DNA of 5,247 bases from Chlorobiota bacterium (GTDB taxonomy: Bacteria > Bacteroidota > Bacteroidia > Bacteroidales > F082), in contig JAUXBM010000146.1 of the NCBI GenBank assembly GCA_030619415.1, forward strand, positions 1-5,247, given 5' to 3'. Under the pieces are notes generated by a model. That model was not told the origin of the DNA. It searched no databases and saw only the letters and a list, made by a program, of their open reading frames with translations. Shown here piece by piece: positions 1 to 5,247 of the stretch (its first letter is position 1; each line of letters opens with the position of its first letter). Both the position numbers and the translations under genes were made by a program.

Positions 1-23
1 AAGATTGAAATAAACAAATACAT
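1..23 (-). CDS. secG: Probable SecG preprotein translocase subunit, N-terminal fragment cut by the window edge
   Basis: An ATG at 23-21 opens a reading frame that runs off the left edge after seven full codons, giving MYLFISI. The start is 4 bases after the TAG stop of the preceding gene, which is typical spacing inside an operon. SecG proteins of Bacteroidota usually begin with Met-Tyr and then a run of Ile, Leu and Phe that forms the first membrane helix, and secG often follows the activator, lptE and TPR-like genes in this phylum. SecG is a small inner-membrane protein of the SecYEG channel that assists protein export. The call rests on seven residues plus gene order, so it is an inference. 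Another small membrane protein is possible. Confidence 0.55.
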
Positions 24-27
24 CGTT

Positions 28-876
28 CTACTTTTTAATTTCTTCTATCGCTTTTTCAATAAGGGGTGCAAAGTAACTACTTTTTTCCGGATATTTCAAG
101 CTTAATTTTTTATAAACAGCAATCGCTTTCCCGAACCTGTTTTGGTCAAAATAAATCTGTGCAAGCGTCTCACTTACAATATTTTCTTCATCAACAATAC
201 TTTCTCGCGCAGCATCTTCCGGATTAAAAAATGTAGCCTTTGGTTTTGAAAGACGTGGCTCATTTTTTATAAATGTCTCAATCAATTCTGAAACCGTTTT
301 TGTAGATTCAGGTTTCGGCGGTATTTCCTTTTGTTTTTCGACTGCCGGTTGAATCGCAATTTTCCGCTCCCGGTCAAGCTCAATCTGTTTCAACCTTTCG
401 GCAACAATCCTTTTTAATTGCGAAAGTGTATCCTGCTCTTCTTCCTGAATCTCATCTTCAACTACAGCAGTTGGTTCGGCAGATATAACAACTGCTTCCT
501 CCTCAGGCTCAACTTTCTCTTCAATAAGCGGTTCAGCAACTTCCATTTTTTCAGGCTGCTCCCTGCTAATAATCTCAATTTCGGCCAGCGCTATTTCAGG
601 CTGAACATGCTCATCGGGTAATACAACCGGCCTGGTTTTCCGGCTTAGTTGATCGATATGCTTTTTCAAGATGCTGCGGCTGCCGGCATAAATGGCTGTT
701 CTCTCGAGTTCAGCTTCATACCTGACATGCTTTTCCTTGAACAGGTTTAGCGTTAGTAATACCCTGCTTGTTTGAAAATACGGATAAATATTAACCAGTT
801 CTGATAATTCGCCAATGGAATCAGCATTTAGTTTTTTAGGATCCTGCACATAATCGGTGAACAAATCTACTTTCAT
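28..876 (-). CDS. Cytoplasmic protein with C-terminal TPR-like segment, Bacteroidota conserved, function unknown
   Basis: This is a 282-residue protein with no signal peptide or membrane segment, so probably cytoplasmic. Three parts are visible. Residues about 1-80 form a helical N-terminal region containing YPYFQTSRVLL (31-41) and a basic stretch near 70-80. Residues about 90-195 are a low-complexity, Glu- and Pro-rich linker, most acidic around 118-148, with a charged probable helix at 150-172. Residues about 196-282 hold LIETFIKNEPRL (198-209) and then a helix pair, ETLAQIYFDQNRFGKAIAVYKKLSLKYPEK (236-265), that reads as one TPR-like unit. The start ATG is 16 bases after the lptE stop, and the stop is 4 bases before the probable secG, so it is cotranscribed with envelope genes. 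A TPR-like end suggests a protein-protein adaptor role, but no enzyme motif is seen and no specific function can be assigned. The divergent linker is expected for this kind of protein and is not a sign of damage. Confidence 0.85.
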   Translation of the reverse strand: MKVDLFTDYVQDPKKLNADSIGELSELVNIYPYFQTSRVLLTLNLFKEKHVRYEAELERTAIYAGSRSILKKHIDQLSRKTRPVVLPDEHVQPEIALAEIEIISREQPEKMEVAEPLIEEKVEPEEEAVVISAEPTAVVEDEIQEEEQDTLSQLKRIVAERLKQIELDRERKIAIQPAVEKQKEIPPKPESTKTVSELIETFIKNEPRLSKPKATFFNPEDAARESIVDEENIVSETLAQIYFDQNRFGKAIAVYKKLSLKYPEKSSYFAPLIEKAIEEIKK

Positions 877-892
877 CAGGATTTTTTAAATT

Positions 893-1429
893 TTACCAGT
901 TGATCACCGCTTTGTTAAAAATATCTGTCGTCAGCATTTCTGTTATCGCAAGGACAAGTTCTCCCTGAACTTCAGAAAGATCCGCTTCAGAATCGTAATC
1001 AAGAAACTGGGAGAACTTCTGCTCAAAATCTTTGTCAGGCTCAAACCTGTTTACAAATCGGACATTCACCGTAATTGTTAAGCGGTTAAGGGCTGCTGTT
1101 TGGTCACTCTGAATGGCAACAGGGAGTGTTTTGTATCCCACTATTTCGCCTTCAATGGCAAGATCGCCATTTCGATCAACCATTTCGAGGTTGGTTTGGT
1201 TCACAAATTGATCCCGCATTGCATCGGTAAAAATTGCACTTAATGTAGGCTCGATAAGTTCTGCCTTATTTGGAAAATATTGCACCGAAACGCTAGTGGC
1301 TTCAGGAGGTATGGAAGCACCTGTAAAGGAATACAATCCGCAACCCTCTGAAAGGGTTAACAGAAACGTCAATGGCATTATCCAGAGAAATGAACTTATT
1401 GAACCGGAATAAACTAAGTGACTTTTCAT
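893..1429 (-). CDS. lptE: LptE-like LPS-assembly lipoprotein
   Basis: This 178-residue protein resembles the Bacteroidota LptE family, whose members form the plug of the LptD barrel and help insert lipopolysaccharide into the outer membrane. The N-terminus has Lys2 and His4, a hydrophobic segment (about 11-26) and a candidate lipidated Cys30. The sequence after the cysteine, CGLYSFTGASIPP (30-42), is a family hallmark. The remainder alternates strands and helices as expected for the LptE fold, with a conserved-looking LAIEGEIVGY stretch near 89-98 and strands such as LTITVNVRF. The residues before Cys30 (L-S-E-G) are a poor lipobox because Glu is at -2 and Ser at -3. The ATG overlaps the stop of the upstream activator gene as ATGA, so translation is probably coupled. 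Starting at Met18 instead would lose the positively charged n-region, so Met1 is preferred. No lptD is in the window; the two genes are normally unlinked. Confidence 0.86.
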   Translation of the reverse strand: MKSHLVYSGSISSFLWIMPLTFLLTLSEGCGLYSFTGASIPPEATSVSVQYFPNKAELIEPTLSAIFTDAMRDQFVNQTNLEMVDRNGDLAIEGEIVGYKTLPVAIQSDQTAALNRLTITVNVRFVNRFEPDKDFEQKFSQFLDYDSEADLSEVQGELVLAITEMLTTDIFNKAVINW

Positions 1430-2652
1430 TGTTTAATGTTGTACTCTTTAATTTTCCGGTACAACGTCCGCTCAGAAATTCCAAGTTCTCTGGCGGCACT
1501 CTTGCGCTTACCTCTGTGTTTTTCTAATGCCTTTTTTATCATTTCATTTTCCTTGTCCTGAAGCGAAAGTGATTCCTCAATTAACTCGGTAGGATGAAAA
1601 TCATTGTCAAGCTTGTCTTCCTGCTGCTGGATTTGCACATCGTGAACTCTGACCGGAGATGGCAATAATTCATCATCGTAATCCTTAATCATTAAAGCTT
1701 TGGATTGCTCATGTGAAGGTTGGCGCTCGTTATTATCCGTCATGCCGGCCACAACTTTTTTTAGCTCGGCCATGTCATTTTTCATATCGAACAAAACTTT
1801 GTAAAGCAGTTCCCTCTCCGATATATGCTCTTCTTCTTTCTTTTTGTAAAGTACCGGTAATTCAGGAACTTCGTTACCCGGAAGATAATTCCGAAGGATG
1901 GAATCGTTTATTTCTTTCTCCTTTTCGATGATGGATATTTGCTCGGTTACATTTTTTAGTTGCCTGATGTTTCCGGGCCAATAATAATTTTGGAGCAATC
2001 GTATTGATTCATTCGAAAGACGAAGGGGCGGCATCCTGTACTTCTCGGCAAAATCAGCAGAAAACTTTCTGAACAGCAAATGAATATCGTCTTTTCTGTC
2101 GCGAAGCGGCGGAACAAATACAGGCACTGTGTTTAATCTGTAAAACAAATCCTGTCTGAAATCGCTGCGCTCAATGGCGTGTGCGATGTCCACATTGGTA
2201 GCAGCCACAACCCTGACATCTGTTTTTATTACCTTCGATGATCCGACTTTCATAAATTCACCTGATTCCAACACCCGCAATAACCTCACCTGGGTTGAAA
2301 GTGGAAGTTCAGCAACTTCATCTAAAAAAATTGTTCCCCCATCGGCTACTTCAAAATAGCCTTTGCGTGCCTCGTGTGCACCGGTAAATGAACCTTTTTC
2401 ATGGCCAAACAATTCTGAATCGATGGTCCCTTCCGGAATCGCACCACAGTTTACTGCAATATAATTTCCGTGCTTTCGCGTGCTTTTCTGATGAATGATC
2501 TTTGGAAATACTTCTTTACCAACCCCACTTTCACCGGTTATAAACACAGTGAGATCGGTTGGTGCCACCTGAACGGCAACCTCAATGGCACGGTTAAGTG
2601 CAGAGGAATTTCCAATTATTCCGAAACGTTGTTTTATTGATTGTACTTCCAT
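1426..2652 (-). CDS. Sigma-54-dependent transcriptional activator (AAA+ plus Fis-type HTH), no receiver domain
   Basis: This 408-residue bacterial enhancer-binding protein uses ATP hydrolysis to open promoters bound by RNA polymerase with sigma-54. The AAA+ domain starts almost at the N-terminus (about residue 10-240). It shows Walker A GESGVGKE (40-47), the sigma-54 contact loop GSFTGA (87-92, usual form GAFTGA), Walker B GGTIFLDE (105-112), the sensor I region RVVAATN (147-153), arginine-finger region FRQDLFYRL (165-173, Arg166 and Arg172), and the sensor II motif WPGNIRQLKN (225-234). A charged linker of about 120 residues follows, including a possible short coiled coil around 280-303. The C-terminal helix-turn-helix (about 370-406) contains SAARELGISERTLYRKI (385-401). 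There is no receiver, GAF or PAS domain, so the input is not visible. ATG 2652 is chosen because the only nearby upstream ATG is followed directly by a stop. The stop overlaps the lptE start by 4 bases. Its targets are unknown; control of envelope genes is an inference from position. Confidence 0.95.
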   Translation of the reverse strand: MEVQSIKQRFGIIGNSSALNRAIEVAVQVAPTDLTVFITGESGVGKEVFPKIIHQKSTRKHGNYIAVNCGAIPEGTIDSELFGHEKGSFTGAHEARKGYFEVADGGTIFLDEVAELPLSTQVRLLRVLESGEFMKVGSSKVIKTDVRVVAATNVDIAHAIERSDFRQDLFYRLNTVPVFVPPLRDRKDDIHLLFRKFSADFAEKYRMPPLRLSNESIRLLQNYYWPGNIRQLKNVTEQISIIEKEKEINDSILRNYLPGNEVPELPVLYKKKEEEHISERELLYKVLFDMKNDMAELKKVVAGMTDNNERQPSHEQSKALMIKDYDDELLPSPVRVHDVQIQQQEDKLDNDFHPTELIEESLSLQDKENEMIKKALEKHRGKRKSAARELGISERTLYRKIKEYNIKQ

Positions 2653-2676
2653 TGGTTACATTGGTAATGTCGAAAG

Positions 2677-2685
2677 ACAAAATTA
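2677..2685 (-). promoter_or_regulatory. Candidate Bacteroidota -7 promoter element for the activator-lptE operon
   Basis: Read on the minus strand, 2685-2677 is TAATTTTGT, a full match to the TAnnTTTG -7 element used by the primary sigma factor of Bacteroidota. It would place a transcript start near 2671-2673 and leave a leader of about 20 bases before the ATG at 2652. No TTTG or TTG is seen at the expected -33 distance (about 2704-2710), so the promoter may be weak or activator-dependent. No GG-N10-GC sigma-54 promoter is visible in this gap. Confidence 0.45.
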
Positions 2686-2704
2686 GTGAATATATAAAAT
2701 CGAC

Positions 2705-2716
2705 TTTATTAATAAA
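2705..2716. repeat. 12-base perfect AT-only palindrome in the pheT-activator gap
   Basis: The 12 bases TTTATTAATAAA form a perfect dyad centred at 2710/2711. It lies about 20 bases upstream of the candidate -7 element, in the place where the -33 element is missing. It could be an operator or simply AT-rich upstream DNA; an AT-only palindrome of this size can arise by chance. Confidence 0.35.
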
Positions 2717-2730
2717 TCTTAACGAATAAG

Positions 2731-2756
2731 TCCTGGTAAATGTTGTTCTACCAGGA
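2731..2756 (-). terminator. Stem-loop after pheT, possible weak terminator
   Basis: Positions 2731-2738 (TCCTGGTA) and 2749-2756 (TACCAGGA) are a perfect 8-base inverted repeat with a 10-base loop. The hairpin begins 12 bases after the pheT stop codon in the direction of transcription. Half of the stem pairs are G-C and the following bases (CTTATTCGTT) are only moderately T-rich, so termination may be partial or factor-assisted, or the hairpin may serve as a 3'-end stabiliser. The position at the junction between two transcription units favours a terminator. Confidence 0.5.
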
Positions 2757-2768
2757 ACAGAAAGGAGG

Positions 2769-5225
2769 CTACCGAAGTTCAGCATCAAATTCCTTTTCGA
2801 TGGCCTGCTGGATTCTTTTCATCGTTTTTTCGATGATTTTATCTGTCAGGGTTTTGTCTTCATCCTGCAAAATAAAAGAAAGCGCATACGATTTTTTTCC
2901 TTCCGCGATTTTATCCCCTTCGTAGATATCAAACAAATCGACTCTTTTCAGGATTTTCCGCTCGGTTTTAAATGCAGTCTCTTTGAGTTCATCAAACTTC
3001 ACCGAGTTATTAACCAACAATGCCAGGTCGCGGCGAACAGCCGGATACCGGGGAACAGGACGATACGACATATCCGACCCCGGGATGCTTGCCATTACAT
3101 TGTCCCAATTGAAATCGGCAGTATACGTTTTACTCTTTACATCGAATGCCTTCAGTAAATTCTTATCAACTTCAGCTACATAAGCCAGGCATTTTCCATT
3201 GAAATGATAAGCCAGTTTTTGTGAAAAATCCCCTGACTTTTCCTCTTTGATTTCCAGTCCATTTCCATCAATACCCAGCTTATTCAAAATACTTTCAACA
3301 ATTCCTTTTAGCGTAAAGAAATCAACAGCAATGTTTGCACTGTTCCAGTTCTCCGGTTTATCACGTCCGGTTATAAATAAAGAAAGGTGCTTTTCCTGGT
3401 AATATTTATCAAGTCCCGTCAACTGACCATCAGTCTCTTTATTCTGGTAAATATTTCCAAACTCGTACAGTTTGAGGTCGGATAATTTGCGGTTGCTGTT
3501 ATAAGCAATAACTTCGAGGCCACCAAACACCAACGACTGCCTCAGCACATCAAGATCGTTGCTTAGCGGATTTAAGAGCTTGACATTCAAAGCTTCATTG
3601 AAATCATTGCTTTCGGAATAATAATCAGATTTCGTCAATGAGTTGTTCATGATCTCCACAAAACCCTGTGCCGTGAGTTGATCGGAAATAAGGTTCTGCA
3701 CTTTTTCAGGATCAGGTTTTTGACGGATGATCACCGATGCATGTACCTTATCGGCAAACTCAACATTGTTGTAACCATAAATACGGAGGATTTCTTCAAT
3801 AACATCCGCCTCGCGCGTAACATCCACTTTGCTGGTCGGGATAAGCAATGTTAAACCCTCTTCCGTTTCTGTCTTTACTCTGATCTCCAGATCACCGAGT
3901 ATCTCTTTAATCAGATCTCTGGGAATCGATTTTCCAATCAAACGGTCAACATTTTTATAACTGACTTTTACCTCCCAACTTTCGATGGGTTTTGGATAGA
4001 CATCTTTTATTTCAGAAGAAACTTTCCCCCCGGCAACTTCCTGGAATAACAGGATTGCCCTTTTTAAAGCATACAAAGTATTGTTTGGATCAACGCCCCT
4101 TTCAAACCTGAAAGATGCATCGGTTTGCAAACCATGCCTCCTTGATGATTTGCGGATATGTGCCGGATCGAAATAAGCACTCTCCAGAAAGATGTTTGTT
4201 GTTTTTTCGGTCACCCCCGAATCTATCCCGCCAAAAACACCACCAATACACATTCCATGTTCAGTATCGCAGATCATGAGGTCGTTGGCATCGAGTTTAC
4301 GTTCAATCTCATCGAGTGTGACAAAGGCCGTATCCTGCGGTAATTTTTTAACCACTACTTTTCCTTTTATATAATCTGCATCGAAAGCGTGCAGTGGCTG
4401 ACCCGTTTCGTGAAGTACAAAGTTGGTAACATCAACGATATTATTAATCGGGCGGAGGCCGATCGCATTTAGTTTGTTTTTAAGCCAGGCAGGGGATTCG
4501 GATACTTTTACGCCTGTAATTGTAACTCCTGCATATCGCGGACAAGCATCAGTATCTTCAACAACAACATCGATATCCAATGAATGATCGTCTACTTTAA
4601 AGTCATCGACCGAGGGAAGGTGTGGCTTGTATTTCCTGGTTTCTTTTGCCCGGTTCAATCCAGCAACCAAATCCTTTGCCGTTCCGATATGTGAAGCCGC
4701 ATCGGCACGGTTGGGTGTTAAGCCAATTTCAAAAACATAATCATTTTCAACAGCAAAGTATTTACTGGCCAGGAATCCAACCTGATAGTCATCGGGTAAA
4801 ACGATGATACCATCATGGGAGCTGCCCATTCCCAATTCATCTTCGGCGCAGATCATGCCTTCAGAGACTTCGCCCCGAATTTTTGTTTTTTTAATTTTGA
4901 AAGAATCGTCCTCTGAATAGAGTGTCGTTCCAACTGTCGCAACCAACACTTTTTGTCCTTCTGCCACATTTGGGGCACCACACACAATCGGGAGCAACCG
5001 ATCAGCACCCACATCAACAGTAGTGACGCTTAATTTGTCGGCATTGGGGTGTTTGGAACAGGTTATCACTTCACCCACAACAATTCCATCCAATCCCCCC
5101 TTTATTGACTGAAACTTTTCAAGGCCTTCAACTTCCAATCCAATGTCGGTTAGGATTGTAGAGAGTTCTTCTGCATTCACATCTATGTCAACATATTGCT
5201 TCAGCCAGTTATACGATAATTTCAT
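2769..5225 (-). CDS. pheT: Phenylalanine--tRNA ligase beta subunit
   Basis: This is the complete 818-residue beta subunit of cytoplasmic phenylalanyl-tRNA synthetase, which with PheS forms an alpha2-beta2 enzyme that charges tRNA-Phe. Domains appear in the usual order: an N-terminal segment with MKLSYNWLKQYVD, an EMAP-like tRNA-binding OB fold (about 45-155, with HPNADKL at 59-65 and VCGAPN at 81-86), a B3/B4 editing domain (about 215-392, with NNIVDVTNFVLHETGQPLHAF at 261-281 and SSRRHGLQTDASFRFERGVD at 360-379), a B5 domain (about 412-487), a catalytic-like core (about 498-705), and a C-terminal FDX-ACB anticodon-binding domain (about 721-818). The B5 segment DVTREADVIEEI (468-479) keeps Asp468, Asp474, Glu477 and Glu478 with the spacing of the magnesium ligands known in this family. 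Length is normal for bacterial PheT, and no frameshift or missing domain is seen. The ATG is preceded by GAAAG, a weak ribosome-binding site. pheS is not in the window; only 22 bases upstream are visible. Confidence 0.98.
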   Translation of the reverse strand: MKLSYNWLKQYVDIDVNAEELSTILTDIGLEVEGLEKFQSIKGGLDGIVVGEVITCSKHPNADKLSVTTVDVGADRLLPIVCGAPNVAEGQKVLVATVGTTLYSEDDSFKIKKTKIRGEVSEGMICAEDELGMGSSHDGIIVLPDDYQVGFLASKYFAVENDYVFEIGLTPNRADAASHIGTAKDLVAGLNRAKETRKYKPHLPSVDDFKVDDHSLDIDVVVEDTDACPRYAGVTITGVKVSESPAWLKNKLNAIGLRPINNIVDVTNFVLHETGQPLHAFDADYIKGKVVVKKLPQDTAFVTLDEIERKLDANDLMICDTEHGMCIGGVFGGIDSGVTEKTTNIFLESAYFDPAHIRKSSRRHGLQTDASFRFERGVDPNNTLYALKRAILLFQEVAGGKVSSEIKDVYPKPIESWEVKVSYKNVDRLIGKSIPRDLIKEILGDLEIRVKTETEEGLTLLIPTSKVDVTREADVIEEILRIYGYNNVEFADKVHASVIIRQKPDPEKVQNLISDQLTAQGFVEIMNNSLTKSDYYSESNDFNEALNVKLLNPLSNDLDVLRQSLVFGGLEVIAYNSNRKLSDLKLYEFGNIYQNKETDGQLTGLDKYYQEKHLSLFITGRDKPENWNSANIAVDFFTLKGIVESILNKLGIDGNGLEIKEEKSGDFSQKLAYHFNGKCLAYVAEVDKNLLKAFDVKSKTYTADFNWDNVMASIPGSDMSYRPVPRYPAVRRDLALLVNNSVKFDELKETAFKTERKILKRVDLFDIYEGDKIAEGKKSYALSFILQDEDKTLTDKIIEKTMKRIQQAIEKEFDAELR

Positions 5226-5247
5226 CTTTCGATCAATTAAATATTAA

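Noticed and set aside
418..621. Plus-strand 67-codon frame rich in Phe, Leu and Asn opposite the TPR-like gene
   Set aside because: The hydrophobic look comes from reading the Glu- and Lys-rich linker in antisense. No start signal or family match supports it.
1376..1378. Met18 as alternative start of the LptE-like protein
   Set aside because: It would remove the positively charged N-terminal residues of the signal peptide, and the upstream ATG has operon-typical overlap with the preceding gene.
1302..1499. 65-codon minus-strand frame crossing the activator-lptE junction
   Set aside because: It lies in another frame over two well-supported genes, has no recognisable domain, and the ATGA overlap explains the junction without a frameshift.
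2653..2768. Small RNA or riboswitch in the gap after pheT
   Set aside because: Only one simple 8-base hairpin is present and it abuts the pheT stop. No known riboswitch or RNA fold is recognisable in 116 bases.
2594..2788. 64-codon minus-strand frame across the pheT-activator gap
   Set aside because: It overlaps the end of pheT, the hairpin, and the start of the activator, and its translation shows no family resemblance.
4158..4374. Two overlapping plus-strand frames inside pheT
   Set aside because: They are antisense to the conserved B3/B4 domain of PheT, and their translations look like random frames with no domain.

Overview
All genes in this window lie on the minus strand, so they are read from the right edge to the left. 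The window is AT-rich, start sites lack strong Shine-Dalgarno sequences, and there is a candidate TAnnTTTG promoter element. The gene set (an orphan sigma-54 activator, an LptE-like lipoprotein beginning CGLYSFTGASIPP, a Bacteroidetes-style TPR-like protein, then the first codons of a probable SecG) points to a member of the Bacteroidota. Bacteroidales or Marinilabiliales is the most likely placement, but that is an inference from protein style and not a phylogenetic result.

Layout in the direction of transcription: (1) pheT, the complete phenylalanyl-tRNA synthetase beta subunit, at 5225-2769; (2) a 116-base gap holding a stem-loop just after the pheT stop, an AT-only palindrome and a Bacteroidetes-type -7 element; (3) a tightly packed cluster made of a sigma-54-dependent AAA+ activator (2652-1426), an lptE-like gene overlapping it by 4 bases (1429-893), a cytoplasmic protein with a C-terminal TPR-like segment 16 bases further on (876-28), and 4 bases after that the first seven codons of a probable secG, cut by the window edge (23-1).

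The cluster looks like one operon for envelope biogenesis: LptE helps deliver lipopolysaccharide to the outer membrane and SecG is part of the inner-membrane translocon. The activator has an intact ATPase core and a Fis-type DNA-binding helix-turn-helix but no receiver or sensor domain, so its input signal is unknown. pheT appears to be a separate housekeeping unit that merely precedes the cluster.

Most of the window is ordinary core-genome sequence. I see no mobile element, CRISPR array, RNA gene, toxin-antitoxin pair or defence system, and no clear evidence of a new system. The points worth a second look are the activator-lptE coupling, the atypical lipobox of LptE, the small regulatory features in the 2653-2768 gap, and the partial secG at the left edge.
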